64,000 nucleotides of DNA from Lentilactobacillus sunkii DSM 19904 (GTDB lineage: Bacteria > Bacillota > Bacilli > Lactobacillales > Lactobacillaceae): assembly GCF_001435575.1 (NCBI RefSeq), contig NZ_AZEA01000008.1:1-64000 (forward strand), written 5' to 3'. The translations under genes and the position numbers were made by a program. Of the stretch, positions 35,021-44,282 are shown piece after piece. The notes below the pieces were generated by a model. The model saw only the letters and a program-made list of their open reading frames with translations. It made no database searches and was not told where the DNA came from. How positions within the stretch are numbered: the first letter of the stretch is position 1; each line of letters starts with the position of its first letter.

Positions 35021-35731
35021 CTATTCTGACTGATGAATGTCTCCCTGAATATGGTCATCTGAAAAGTCGTGTTCCATGTATTGCTTGTCGTTGACGGGCA
35101 AATGCTGTTCAAAGGTGTCGAACAGCTGATAGCTGACATCCCCTTTAATCAGATGAAAGCCAAGCACATGACCGCCAAACTTGTGATCGTCAGAAATGAA
35201 ATGATGATGGAATCCGCCAACCGTTGCGCCTTCAAACAATTGTGGTGAGTAATAGCCAAGTAACGTGCCATCAATCCGATCCCGGGTGAAAACACTTTGA
35301 TTTTTCGATGTTTCAGCTAATGTTTGATACGGTGGCTTTGATTGAACGGCTGCTCGCGTTCGAATGTTTGAAAAAGTGCCATGGATCTCAACGGAGAAAA
35401 ATGTGTTTACTGCGCAGCTTAAGGAGACCATCTGCTTGTTCAAGTCAGCTTCATCCACATTTTCAAACTCCGCCAGAAGCACATATCGGGCAAAGTGGGC
35501 ATTAGCAAATGGCATCTCGAACGAGTTCGACACGGTCGTCACATCCCCTGTTGCATGAATGTGATAGGCCTTGCCGCCAAGAATAATCACTTCGCCATCC
35601 AAACCTTCACCGGTCCCAATACCGGTGTCACCGTGTTTCAACAGTTCACCCATCTTCATCGTCCCTTTCAGCAGACCTGGGACTAATAAAGCCAAGGTTC
35701 CATGCTGAAATAACGTTATGTGATTTGCCAT
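35021..35731 (-). CDS. aldC: Alpha-acetolactate decarboxylase
   Basis: Converts 2-acetolactate to acetoin, diverting pyruvate and preventing diacetyl or branched-chain amino-acid flux. The 236-residue protein has the zinc-ligand stretch GFHHHFISDDHKFGGHVLGF, the ETSKNQ segment and the acidic catalytic residues of the family. The preferred start is ATG 35731, with GAGGGGG upstream; the in-frame codon 6 residues earlier overlaps that site. No acetolactate synthase gene is adjacent. Confidence 0.93.
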   Translation of the reverse strand: MANHITLFQHGTLALLVPGLLKGTMKMGELLKHGDTGIGTGEGLDGEVIILGGKAYHIHATGDVTTVSNSFEMPFANAHFARYVLLAEFENVDEADLNKQMVSLSCAVNTFFSVEIHGTFSNIRTRAAVQSKPPYQTLAETSKNQSVFTRDRIDGTLLGYYSPQLFEGATVGGFHHHFISDDHKFGGHVLGFHLIKGDVSYQLFDTFEQHLPVNDKQYMEHDFSDDHIQGDIHQSE

Positions 35732-35866
35732 GTTAAAGTGCCCCCTCATTCATAATATACCAATTTAATCGTATCACTCCAGCCATTTCTCCGATCACAA
35801 TTTTCGTGGTTTTGATTAGAAACTTTTGTGATAAAATTAAACAAAATAAACTCGAGGTAAATTGAT

Positions 35867-36550
35867 ATGACATATTCAACTCTGCTGTTCGACGTCGATG
35901 ACACTCTGCTTAACTTTCAAGCATCCGAGCAGCACGCAATCACAAAACTTTTCAATACCATTGGTGAAGAGCTCACGCCGGATATTTACGCGGATTATCA
36001 TGAATTAAACGAACACCTATGGCAGCAGTATGAACTCGGGGAAATTACCCGCAAACAATTGCTGGCAACGCGCTTCACCTTATTCTTTGGCAAATACGGA
36101 AAGTCTGTGGACGGCCAAGACTACGAAACCAAGTATCGCAGTTACCTTGCCGAAGGTCACACAAAGATGCCCCATGCTCAGGAATTGTTGGCTGATTTGA
36201 GTGCTAGTCACGACATCTACGTGGTCACCAATGGAATTGCGAAGACCCAACGGCGACGCTTAAATGAATCTGGGTTAGCCCCTTACTTCACTCAGGTGTT
36301 TGCTTCCGAAATTGTCGGCTACCAAAAACCCGATCCGGCATTCTTTGATTATGTTGCCCGTAAGATTACCGGCTTTTCCAAACCTTCTTCTTTAGTAATT
36401 GGCGATTCTCTATCTTCGGATATTAAAGGTGCCGCAGCCTATGGACTCGACTCCGTTTGGTTCAACCCACAACACCAGGTAAACACTACAAAAACAAGCC
36501 CGACTTATGAAATTGACCACCTTTTACGGTTAGAGTCAATTGTCGCGTAA
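35867..36550 (+). CDS. HAD phosphatase, YjjG/YfnB family nucleotidase
   Basis: A 227-residue HAD-superfamily hydrolase. Motif I is FDVDDTLLNF, motif II VVTNG, motif III Lys in YQKPDPAFF and motif IV GDSLSSDIKGA. The helical cap between residues 15 and 90 places it with YjjG-type pyrimidine nucleotidases that clean non-canonical nucleotides. GAGGTAAATTGAT precedes the ATG. Monocistronic with its own terminator. Confidence 0.88.
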   Translation: MTYSTLLFDVDDTLLNFQASEQHAITKLFNTIGEELTPDIYADYHELNEHLWQQYELGEITRKQLLATRFTLFFGKYGKSVDGQDYETKYRSYLAEGHTKMPHAQELLADLSASHDIYVVTNGIAKTQRRRLNESGLAPYFTQVFASEIVGYQKPDPAFFDYVARKITGFSKPSSLVIGDSLSSDIKGAAAYGLDSVWFNPQHQVNTTKTSPTYEIDHLLRLESIVA

Positions 36551-36561
36551 AGTACTTTTTT

Positions 36562-36597
36562 GGTCAGTTGGAAATCAATCCAACTGACTTTTTATTT
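36562..36597 (+). terminator. Terminator of HAD phosphatase gene
   Basis: Perfect arms GTCAGTTGGA / TCCAACTGAC, 6-nt loop, TTTTTATTT follows. Confidence 0.9.
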
Positions 36598-36722
36598 GGC
36601 TTTTGTGTTATGTTTTGTGACACAAACTATTGCATGCCCTTAATAATTAAATTATACTATTATTTAATTAGAATTTGTCTAATGTAAATTAATCATGAGT
36701 TTTCATGAAGGAGGTTGTCAAC

Positions 36723-38060
36723 ATGCAAGTATATAGTCAAAAACGAATTACCAGCAACATCATCAAAGGTTCTTTGGGAAATATGATTGAATGGTTTGAC
36801 TGGTACATCTATGCATCATTTGCAATTTATTTTGCAGGATCATTTTTCCCTGATGGTGATCAAACCGTCGAACTTCTGAGTACTGCTGCCGTCTTTGCGA
36901 TTGGTTTTCTAATGCGGCCGTTTGGCAGCTTCATCATGGGCAAGTTTGCCGATCGAAAGGGCCGCCGATCAGCGTTAACTCTTTCAGTCAGCATCATGGC
37001 AACCGGATCGTTATTAATTGCAATCATTCCAACCTATCAGTCCATCGGTATCTTTGCTCCGTTATTGCTGGTCTGCATCCGGTTGGTCCAAGGCCTCTCG
37101 CTGGGCGGCGAATATGGAATTTCCGCAACTTATTTATCTGAAATGGCCACACCCGGTCGCCGGGGTTACTACGCTTCATTCCAATATGTAACTTTGATCA
37201 GTGGCCAGTTGATCGCTCTGATCGTTCAGATCATTCTCCAAGCGATGTTTAGTGATGGCCAATTAAGAGCGTTTGGCTGGCGAATTCCATTTGCCATTGG
37301 TGCTGTTGGTGCCGTAATTGTCTTATATCTTCGACTGTCGATGGATGAAACCAATCAGTTTAAACATGCTAAGCAGTCTAAGGCAGCCAGGGGAACCCTG
37401 CGAGAATTGCTCAAATACCCTAATCAGGTTCTGACGGTTATCGGATTGACTTTTGGCGGTACAATTGCCTTTTACACTTACACGACCTACATGCAAAAAT
37501 ACATGATCAATTCCCTGGGATTGGCACCAAAGCTCGTAACCATGATCAATTTTGCAGCCCTGTTAATCTTCATGTCACTGCAACCGCTTTTTGGCCATCT
37601 TTCGGACAAGATCGGCCGAAAACCGCTACTTTATTGGTTTGGCCTGGGTGGGACCCTGCTGACAGTCCCAATCTTTCTGGGATTAAAGTCATTCGACAGC
37701 CCCATTGCTTCATTTCTATTAATGCTTAGCGGCCTCCTGATCGTCAGCGGTTATACTTCAATTAATGCGATTGTTAAAGCAGAGCTGTTTCCAACCGAAA
37801 TTCGGGCTTTAGGCGTTGGCTTCCCATATGGACTGACCGTTGCAATCTTTGGTGGAAGTGTTGAATATGTCGCCCTTTGGCTCAAACACATCGGCCATGA
37901 AGACTGGTTCTTCTATTATGTATCAGCTGCTGCATTTGTCAGCTTCCTGGTTTATGTTCATATGCTGGAAACTTCTAAAGAGTCAAAGCTGGAAGAATCA
38001 ACAACAATTCCGGTTTCGCAACCTGAAGACCCCACGATTACCGGCCCCAGAGACCATTAA
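36723..38060 (+). CDS. MHS-family MFS metabolite:H+ symporter
   Basis: A 445-residue, 12-helix transporter of the metabolite:H+ symporter group (ProP, KgtP, ShiA-like). Hallmarks are the N-terminal GNMIEWFDWYIYASFAIYF, the GKFADRKGRRSAL loop, LVQGLSLGGEYGISATYLSE and the GHLSDKIGRKP loop between helices 8 and 9. Likely substrates are a dicarboxylate, 2-oxoglutarate or a compatible solute. GGAGG lies 8 nt before ATG 36723, so the six upstream in-frame codons are not used. Confidence 0.88.
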   Translation: MQVYSQKRITSNIIKGSLGNMIEWFDWYIYASFAIYFAGSFFPDGDQTVELLSTAAVFAIGFLMRPFGSFIMGKFADRKGRRSALTLSVSIMATGSLLIAIIPTYQSIGIFAPLLLVCIRLVQGLSLGGEYGISATYLSEMATPGRRGYYASFQYVTLISGQLIALIVQIILQAMFSDGQLRAFGWRIPFAIGAVGAVIVLYLRLSMDETNQFKHAKQSKAARGTLRELLKYPNQVLTVIGLTFGGTIAFYTYTTYMQKYMINSLGLAPKLVTMINFAALLIFMSLQPLFGHLSDKIGRKPLLYWFGLGGTLLTVPIFLGLKSFDSPIASFLLMLSGLLIVSGYTSINAIVKAELFPTEIRALGVGFPYGLTVAIFGGSVEYVALWLKHIGHEDWFFYYVSAAAFVSFLVYVHMLETSKESKLEESTTIPVSQPEDPTITGPRDH

Positions 38061-38163
38061 TCAGAGCACTAAGTTTTTAAAGTGCTACTTCCTTGATACC
38101 CCATCTCCCAATCAGGTACACTGAACATGTAACCGAATTCATGGATTTTGGGAGGTAAATATA

Positions 38164-38643
38164 ATGGCAGACAAGTATGATTTTCCAAAGACACGAGAAC
38201 AGTTAAACCAATTGGTGGCTGACTTAAGTCAGCTGCAGACCAACATACAACAAACTCATTGGTACATGAGAGGCGAGAACTTCTTCCGACTTCATCCATT
38301 GATGGATGACTACAATGACGAACTGGCAGACCAGTTAGATAACGTTGCCGAACGACTGATCGCTATTAACGGCTCACCATTCTCAACAACACATGAGTTT
38401 ATCGAGAACACCGGTCTTCCTGATGAAAAAGTCACCTGGGATCAATTAACTATGCGTGATTTCATGCAGCGTTTGGTTGACCAGTTCAGATACCTGCGTG
38501 ACCAATATCAAAAAGGCATCGAAGTAACTGATGAGGAAAAAGACTTTCCAACTCAGGATATGCTGAACGGATTCAAGGAAGCAATTGATAAGAATATCTG
38601 GATGATCAACGCCTATCTGGGTAAAGGACCTTACGACGACTAA
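38164..38643 (+). CDS. dps: Dps-family ferritin-like protein
   Basis: A 159-residue ferritin-fold protein that oxidises and stores iron and shields DNA. The inter-subunit ferroxidase residues are visible: His in QQTHWYMRG, and the signature FRLHPLMDDYNDELADQLDNVAERL that supplies H, D and E ligands (residues 41-65). It is a single gene with GGAGG before the ATG and its own terminator. It fits a window rich in oxidative-stress functions (H2O2 from pyruvate oxidase). Confidence 0.93.
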   Translation: MADKYDFPKTREQLNQLVADLSQLQTNIQQTHWYMRGENFFRLHPLMDDYNDELADQLDNVAERLIAINGSPFSTTHEFIENTGLPDEKVTWDQLTMRDFMQRLVDQFRYLRDQYQKGIEVTDEEKDFPTQDMLNGFKEAIDKNIWMINAYLGKGPYDD

Positions 38644-38654
38644 TCTATATACAC

Positions 38655-38690
38655 AAATGGGTTGAAAACAATTGATTTCAACCCATTTTT
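38655..38690 (+). terminator. Terminator of dps
   Basis: Arms AAATGGGTTGAAA / TTTCAACCCATTT, 8-nt loop, T5. It lies inside the frame that would be open upstream of the next gene, confirming that the aldo/keto reductase starts after it. Confidence 0.9.
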
Positions 38691-38709
38691 ATTTGAGGAG
38701 GAACCTATT

Positions 38710-39618
38710 TTGGACAATTCAGTTAAAATCGGCAAGAGTGACGTCACAACCGGCCCACTTGGCTTAGGAACCAATAAAGTTGGCGGCCATAATTTATTTG
38801 ACGGCCTCAAAGATGAAGACGGAGCTGCAGTCGTTAAAGCTGCTTTGAATAATGGAATTTCACTGCTGGACACAGCATTTATGTATGGCTTGGGAAAGTC
38901 CGAGGAAATCATTGGTGACGTCATTCAAGATTACGATCGCTCAAAGATCGTTATTGCCTCTAAGGCAGCTCAGGACCCAAATAATGGGCTGAAGCCGAAT
39001 AACGACCCCAAGTTCTTAAAAAAGTCCGTGGACGAAGCTTTGGAACGTCTGAACACTGATTATATCGACATCTTCTACATTCATTTTCCAGATGAGCAGA
39101 CTCCCAAGGCTGAGGCAGTGAACGCTTTAGCTGAGGAGAAGAAAGCTGGTAAGATCAGAGCGATTGGGGTTTCCAACTTTTCACTGGATCAGATCAAGGA
39201 AGCCAACATCGATGGTCAAGTCGACGTGGTTGAGAATCACTATAGTCTGGTTCACCGACAAGCTGAAGATCAGATATTTGCCTATCTTAAAGAAAACCAG
39301 ATTTCATTTGTGCCATACTTGCCACTGGCCATGGGTTTGTTGACTGGCAAATATAGTCGAAACGATGCCGGCAAATTCAGCAAATTCTCCTCTGATGAAT
39401 TCGGTAAAATTATTGATAACTTGTCTAAGGTTAAAATTATTGCCGACAAGCATCAGGCGACAGTCGCTCAGACTATTTTGGCCTGGTACATCGCCAATCC
39501 GAATATCAGCGTGGTGATTCCGGGTGCCAGATTGCCTGAACAGGTTGAAAGTAATGCCAAATCTTTGGACATACAGTTGAGTTCGGCGGAATTTGATGAA
39601 ATTGATAAATTATTTTAG
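38710..39618 (+). CDS. Aldo/keto reductase, TTG start
   Basis: A 302-residue NADPH-dependent reductase of the (beta/alpha)8 fold. The catalytic tetrad is visible as Asp and Tyr in LLDTAFMYG, Lys in IVIASKAA and His in FYIHFPD, with the NADP site near VVIPGARLPEQVESNAKS. The open frame reaches back to an ATG at 38662, but those codons run through the dps terminator. GAGGAGG lies 7 nt before a TTG at 38710, so that codon is the start. Substrate unknown. Confidence 0.86.
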   Translation: MDNSVKIGKSDVTTGPLGLGTNKVGGHNLFDGLKDEDGAAVVKAALNNGISLLDTAFMYGLGKSEEIIGDVIQDYDRSKIVIASKAAQDPNNGLKPNNDPKFLKKSVDEALERLNTDYIDIFYIHFPDEQTPKAEAVNALAEEKKAGKIRAIGVSNFSLDQIKEANIDGQVDVVENHYSLVHRQAEDQIFAYLKENQISFVPYLPLAMGLLTGKYSRNDAGKFSKFSSDEFGKIIDNLSKVKIIADKHQATVAQTILAWYIANPNISVVIPGARLPEQVESNAKSLDIQLSSAEFDEIDKLF

Positions 39619-39665
39619 CTGTTTGGGGCTTAGTGAATGCTGAGTCCTTTTTTGGTTATAGCAGC

Positions 39666-39711
39666 AAACAAGCAGTCCTCCCTAAGTGGCACGGGAGAAC
39701 TGCTTGTTTCA
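39666..39711 (+). terminator. Terminator of aldo/keto reductase gene
   Basis: Arms AAACAAGCAGT..CTCCC / GGGAG..ACTGCTTGTTT with a 10-nt loop; T-rich tail on the plus strand. Confidence 0.82.
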
Positions 39712-39757
39712 ATTTACACATCATAATTTGAAAACTATCGGGATTGGTCACACTCAA

Positions 39758-39979
39758 TTAATTGCGTTTACGTGAGTGCAAAATTGATTCTACTAAAAAC
39801 GTGATCAACCAGACGACCACGTAAACAGTGATAACGAAATCAATCACATATGCATACACATCGCTCGAAACTATAATCACAACGGTGGAGATAATACCAA
39901 CGCATACCATTGGGGATAATAACCGGTTTAAAATTTGGAACCATTTTGAATAATTCTGCAGTTTCTTGCTTGCGTTCAT
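39758..39979 (-). CDS. Small two-helix membrane protein
   Basis: A 73-residue protein with two predicted helices (SPMVCVGIISTVVIIVS and VIDFVITVYVVVWLITFLV) and a basic tail SRKRN. The start is uncertain: ATG 39979 has GGAAGG 13 nt upstream, and an in-frame GTG lies 4 codons earlier. Family not recognised. Confidence 0.55.
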   Translation of the reverse strand: MNASKKLQNYSKWFQILNRLLSPMVCVGIISTVVIIVSSDVYAYVIDFVITVYVVVWLITFLVESILHSRKRN

Positions 39980-40089
39980 ATGATTACTCACGCCTTCCAA
40001 ATTAGTATGTATTATCGGGACCAAAAAACCGTTCGTCATTTGACGGCGGTTCTTTCAAGCCTCCCAGAAAACAACATTGTCAATAAAGA

Positions 40090-41472
40090 TCAAATTTCAA
40101 AAATATAGTCTCGTACCTGTTGAGCCGCCCGCAAACCAAAAATCACGGTTTCCGCTATTGAGTTTCCACCAATGCGATTGGACCCATGCAGGCCACCGAC
40201 CACTTCCCCAGCAGCGTACAGCCCCTGAATCGGCTGGCCGTCAGCTTTAAGGACTTGGGTTTTATCGTTAGCTTTAACTCCACCCATTGTATAATGGACA
40301 GCCGGCGCGATATGAATTGAATAGTATGGTGGCATGTCGAGCACGTGCATCCCAGTTTTCCGACCAAAGGCGATATCCATCCGATCGGAAACCGATTGAT
40401 TCCACTTTTTAATCGACAGATTCAGCATTTCTGGATCAATACCGGCCTCACGTGCAAGAGTATCCAAATCAGAACCAGCTTTCACCAGGCCCACATGGTC
40501 ATAGAATTCAATTGCTTTCGCCCGGTTACGGACTGATTGATCAAAGATAAGGTATGCACCGGTTCCGTTGAGTTTATTAATCGCACTGGTGACCTTGTCA
40601 CGAGTTTCCATTTCGTTCACGAACCGTTTGCCTTCCTGATCAACCAGAATAGCCCCTTCACCACGAACGGTTTCGCCAATTAAGTAGACGTGGTTGGTGT
40701 CCTGTTGAACGGTTGGATGGATTTGAATTTGATCCATGTCCACCAACTGGGCACCCAACGCTTCAGCCAATATAATTCCATCACCAGTATTTCCTGGTTG
40801 ATTTGTAGTTTTATAGGTTGTTAGATCAGGGCGATACTTTGCGATCAGTTCTTTACTGGCACCAAAGCCACCCGTGGCGATGATGACGGCTTTCGCATTG
40901 ATCGTTTGCTCACCGTTTGCGGTTTGCACTTGGACACCGGTGACCTTTTGGTCAGTGTTAATTGCTGTTACCTTAACGTCACAAAATAATGGCATCTGTT
41001 TTGCCTTGATTTGTTTCAGCAACCCATTAATCAGGTAGGCGCCAACTGGCGCAGTGCTGCTTGGTCGATGAGCGCGGGGAACACTCATTCCACCGGTAAT
41101 TGTCAGGTCATCCAATTGGACACCTTCCTTGTATAGCCATTCAATCGCTCTGGAACTGTGTTCAGTGAAATACTTGAGCAGGTCGGGATCGTTTGTGCCA
41201 TGACCTCCTCGCAAAGTTTCATAGTAGAATTTGCCGACACTGTCTTGGACCCCATGCTCGGTTTGCACAAAAGTTTCCGCCGCATTCATCCCAGAGGACG
41301 CACGTTTAGTATCGCCACCGACTGTCGGCATCTTCTCCAAAACAACTGGTTTTAATCCAAGCTCTTTAGCTTGAATTGCACTGATTAGACCGGCACTACC
41401 AGATCCAATCACAATCACATCATACATATCTTTCAATTCACTTATATCAGTTGGTTCAAATTCTTGTGACAT
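40090..41472 (-). CDS. FAD-dependent fumarate reductase/flavocytochrome c-type flavoprotein
   Basis: A 460-residue soluble flavoprotein. The FAD dinucleotide motif is VIVIGSGSAGLISAIQAKE (about residues 19-37), followed by VGGDTKRASSGMNAAET, the substrate-site QIHPTV, and the terminal LYAAGEVVGGLHGSNRIGGNSIAET. It matches the NADH-dependent fumarate reductase/urocanate or acrylate reductase group but has no FMN-binding or cytochrome domain of its own. The reductant could come from the OYE-family gene 26 nt upstream. No signal peptide. Exact acceptor unknown. Confidence 0.88.
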   Translation of the reverse strand: MSQEFEPTDISELKDMYDVIVIGSGSAGLISAIQAKELGLKPVVLEKMPTVGGDTKRASSGMNAAETFVQTEHGVQDSVGKFYYETLRGGHGTNDPDLLKYFTEHSSRAIEWLYKEGVQLDDLTITGGMSVPRAHRPSSTAPVGAYLINGLLKQIKAKQMPLFCDVKVTAINTDQKVTGVQVQTANGEQTINAKAVIIATGGFGASKELIAKYRPDLTTYKTTNQPGNTGDGIILAEALGAQLVDMDQIQIHPTVQQDTNHVYLIGETVRGEGAILVDQEGKRFVNEMETRDKVTSAINKLNGTGAYLIFDQSVRNRAKAIEFYDHVGLVKAGSDLDTLAREAGIDPEMLNLSIKKWNQSVSDRMDIAFGRKTGMHVLDMPPYYSIHIAPAVHYTMGGVKANDKTQVLKADGQPIQGLYAAGEVVGGLHGSNRIGGNSIAETVIFGLRAAQQVRDYIFEI

Positions 41473-41498
41473 GGTTTTCTTCCCATCTTCAAATTTTA

Positions 41499-42689
41499 TT
41501 ATTGAGCCCGACGAGGAATTAATCCTTCTCGTCCATGCATCTTAACGCTGGCTGCCAGTGCCCGCCAGCCACTGCCATATAACTGTGGCTGCTTACCAGT
41601 CGCAATTCTACGGGCCTGCTGTTCACAATAGGCAGTAATGTATGCGGCAGTGTACTTTTGGTCAAGACGACGGCTTCCCATTGTGAGGGGCAACCGGACT
41701 GGCTGATAGTTTCCAGCTAAAACGCGATTTGGCAGATCGGGCAGCACAACCATCGGGGTACAAATTCCAATCATATCAGCGTCATGTCTGCCCAATGCTT
41801 CTTCCATCGTAGAAATGCTTCGAAAGCCTCCACTTAACGCAATTGGTGTGTCCACCAATTGATGGATCATATGGGCAAATCCGGAAAAGCCTACTGTTGA
41901 ATCCTCATAATCATCACCGGCAATTTCGATTAAATCGATCCCAAGATTAGCCATTTTTTGAATGACTGCTATCAAATCATGCTCGGTCAAGCCATCCAAG
42001 CTAATATCAAGCACGCTGACTTTTAGACTGATTGAAAAGTCGGCCCCACAAGATTCGCGAATACCTTGATAAATATCAATCAAGAATCTCATCCGATTCT
42101 CAAGTGAACCGCCAAACTCATCGTCTCGCTGATTATCTCTGCGAGATAGAAATTGATTGACCAAGTAGCCGAACGCACCATGAATTTGAACACCGTTAAA
42201 GCCGGCCTTTTGAGCAATCTCAGCAGTTCTGACATATTTGGCAATGATCTCATGGATTTCGTCATTCGAAAGTTCCCGGGGTTGATTGAAATATTTGGCA
42301 TTTGACCCATCAATCGGAATAGCGCTTGGCCCGGCAGGTTGAGCTGATAAATATTTGGGTGACTGCTTACCCGGATGGTTCAGCTGCATCCATAATTGTG
42401 TCTGGTTTGCGGTTCCCGCTTCAGCCCACTTTCGAAGTTCTGGCAGACTACTTTCGTCTTCGACAACCACATTGCCTGGTTCAGCGAGGGCTGCATGATC
42501 AACCATTACATTTCCGGTCACAACCACGCTGGATCCACCGGCTGCCCATGCCCCATATAATTTGGCAAACCGCTCATCAGGTTGATGATTCTCTGCCATC
42601 GTCTCGCTCATAGCAGACTTGAAGAAGCGATTCTTAACCTGTTGTCCATTTGGCAGTGTCAACGGCTTTGCAACATTTAAGTAATTCAT
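41499..42689 (-). CDS. OYE-family NADH:flavin oxidoreductase
   Basis: A 396-residue FMN-binding TIM barrel of the old-yellow-enzyme class. Visible are NRFFKSAMSETMA, LWMQLNHPGKQ, the catalytic pair region GVQIHGAFGYLVNQFLSRRDN (shortened; about residues 165-185) and the FGGSLENRMRFL signature. It has no C-terminal 4Fe-4S/FAD extension, so it is an ene-reductase rather than a dienoyl-CoA reductase. It forms an operon with the fumarate-reductase-like flavoprotein. AAGGAG precedes the ATG. Confidence 0.9.
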   Translation of the reverse strand: MNYLNVAKPLTLPNGQQVKNRFFKSAMSETMAENHQPDERFAKLYGAWAAGGSSVVVTGNVMVDHAALAEPGNVVVEDESSLPELRKWAEAGTANQTQLWMQLNHPGKQSPKYLSAQPAGPSAIPIDGSNAKYFNQPRELSNDEIHEIIAKYVRTAEIAQKAGFNGVQIHGAFGYLVNQFLSRRDNQRDDEFGGSLENRMRFLIDIYQGIRESCGADFSISLKVSVLDISLDGLTEHDLIAVIQKMANLGIDLIEIAGDDYEDSTVGFSGFAHMIHQLVDTPIALSGGFRSISTMEEALGRHDADMIGICTPMVVLPDLPNRVLAGNYQPVRLPLTMGSRRLDQKYTAAYITAYCEQQARRIATGKQPQLYGSGWRALAASVKMHGREGLIPRRAQ

Positions 42690-42830
42690 TTTAACCGCTC
42701 CTTTTTCCAGTAGTATTCGGTAGAATTAAAACTATTGATTTAATGGTAACCCGAATTAATTGGGAGAGCAATTATCAAATTGCACATAAAGTTTGATTTT
42801 CAGTTACAATGAAGCAAGAGGTGATATGCA

Positions 42831-43688
42831 ATGGATACTCAATGGCTATCACAACTACCAATTAAAGGAATTACCAAGGCAATCCCCGTTGGTGGCGGTG
42901 ACGTTAATCAAGCATTTCGATTAGAAACAAAGGACGATACTTATTTCCTGCTGGTTCAGCCCCATACCACAGCTGATTTTTACGCAGGAGAAATTGCCGG
43001 ACTCAAAGCTTTTGAAGAAGCCCACGTTTTGGCCCCTCGAGTTTTAGGTAACGGCCAGATTGATGGCGATGCTTACTTATTGCTGAACTATTTGGAATCA
43101 GGTTCCGGAAGTCAGAGCGACCTCGGCGAACTGGTTGCCAGTCTGCACCAGCATTACAGTAAGAATGGAAAATTCGGCTTTGATTTGCCATATGTCAGTA
43201 ATGATGAAAGCTTCGATAACAGCTGGACCGACTCATGGAGTGAACTGTTTGTCGACCATCGTCTCGATCGGCTCCGCGACGCTTTGATGAAAAAGCATTT
43301 GTGGAATGAGCATGATGATGACAAATACAAACAGGTTCGCGAAGTGATTCTCGATAAGTTGTCGAAGCATGAAAGCGAACCATCCCTGTTGCACGGTGAT
43401 CTTTGGGGCGGTAACTACATGTTTCTCGCGGACGGTCGCCCAGCATTAATTGACCCGGCATCATTTTACGGTGACCGCGAATTTGATTTAGGAATCACTA
43501 CCGTATTTGGCGGTTTTGACGCAGACTTCTATGCTGCCTATAATGCCGTTTACCCACTGGATCCCGGTGCTAATGAGCGATTAAACTTCTATCGCCTGTA
43601 CTACCTGATGGTCCACACCAACAAGTTTGGCACGATGTATAAGAGTAGTGCTGATAGTGCAATGAATCAGATTTTGGAACATAAATAA
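42831..43688 (+). CDS. Fructosamine kinase family protein
   Basis: A 285-residue small-molecule kinase of the aminoglycoside-phosphotransferase fold. The catalytic loop is LLHGDLWGGNYMF and the Mg-binding motif ALIDPASFYGDREFDLG, as in YniA/FN3K-related kinases that phosphorylate ketosamines so that glycated amines can be repaired. A probable TACAAT -10 lies about 20 nt upstream of the start. Monocistronic. Confidence 0.9.
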   Translation: MDTQWLSQLPIKGITKAIPVGGGDVNQAFRLETKDDTYFLLVQPHTTADFYAGEIAGLKAFEEAHVLAPRVLGNGQIDGDAYLLLNYLESGSGSQSDLGELVASLHQHYSKNGKFGFDLPYVSNDESFDNSWTDSWSELFVDHRLDRLRDALMKKHLWNEHDDDKYKQVREVILDKLSKHESEPSLLHGDLWGGNYMFLADGRPALIDPASFYGDREFDLGITTVFGGFDADFYAAYNAVYPLDPGANERLNFYRLYYLMVHTNKFGTMYKSSADSAMNQILEHK

Positions 43689-43698
43689 TCATTAATTA

Positions 43699-43728
43699 TA
43701 GCTGGACATTTTTGTCCGGCTATTTTTT
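43699..43728 (+). terminator. Terminator of fructosamine kinase gene
   Basis: Arms TAGCTGGACA / TGTCCGGCTA with one G-U pair, tttt loop, T6. Confidence 0.88.
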
Positions 43729-43796
43729 ACATAAATAATCAATTCAACGTTACTTTTACAGATTCCATTCGTTATATAGAGTGAAAGGGGGTTGTC

Positions 43797-44282
43797 ATGA
43801 AACTTGATGGGTATGAGACATTATTGAAGGATATTTCAGTTGAACTGAGGCGATACCTAATCTCAAAATGTGTCAACAAGGACATGGCCGAGGACGTTGT
43901 TCAAGATGTCTTCGTCAAAGTCTTGGAAATGGATTTGATATTGCCACCTGATAAAATTCGGCCATATATGTATAAGATTGCCAGAACAAGATACATCGAT
44001 TTGTATCGGCGAGACGCGCACTTGAAAGAAATTTTGCAATTATATCTGATTCCAGAAAAAAAGGCGGTCGATATTTCAGATGCCAAAAATTCATCAAAAA
44101 AGTTGCAACACACGCTCAATAAATTATCTTCAGAAGACCAAGATATTTTAAAGATGAAATACATCGACAATCATTCAATCGATCAAATTGCAATGAAACA
44201 GAAGACAACTCCTGCTGCCATTAAGATGCGGTTATATCGACTTAGAAAAAGAATCAGGAAAGGTTTTGGTGACTCAAAATGA
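43797..44282 (+). CDS. ECF-type RNA polymerase sigma factor
   Basis: A 161-residue sigma factor with region 2 (KDMAEDVVQDVFVKVLE, about residues 28-44, and IRPYMYKIARTRYIDLYRR) and region 4 (LSSEDQDILKMKYIDNHSIDQIAMKQKTT and AAIKMRLYRLRKRIR, about residues 108-155). It lacks regions 1 and 3. It overlaps by 4 bp the gene for a membrane protein with sigma-regulator layout, so it is held inactive at the membrane and released by an envelope signal. AGGGGG precedes the ATG. Its regulon is unknown; I could not find a convincing ECF promoter upstream. Confidence 0.9.
   Translation: MKLDGYETLLKDISVELRRYLISKCVNKDMAEDVVQDVFVKVLEMDLILPPDKIRPYMYKIARTRYIDLYRRDAHLKEILQLYLIPEKKAVDISDAKNSSKKLQHTLNKLSSEDQDILKMKYIDNHSIDQIAMKQKTTPAAIKMRLYRLRKRIRKGFGDSK

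Noticed and set aside
38662-38709. ATG start 16 codons upstream of the aldo/keto reductase
   Set aside because: The frame passes through the dps terminator hairpin; the strong GAGGAGG site favours the TTG at 38710.
43680-43742. Direct repeat ATAAATAATCA on both sides of the fructosamine kinase terminator
   Set aside because: Only 11 AT-rich bases; likely chance. No inserted element lies between the copies.
43729-43790. ECF-type autoregulatory promoter before the sigma gene
   Set aside because: A CAACGTT box and a later CGTT are present, but the spacing of about 18-21 nt does not fit known ECF promoters.
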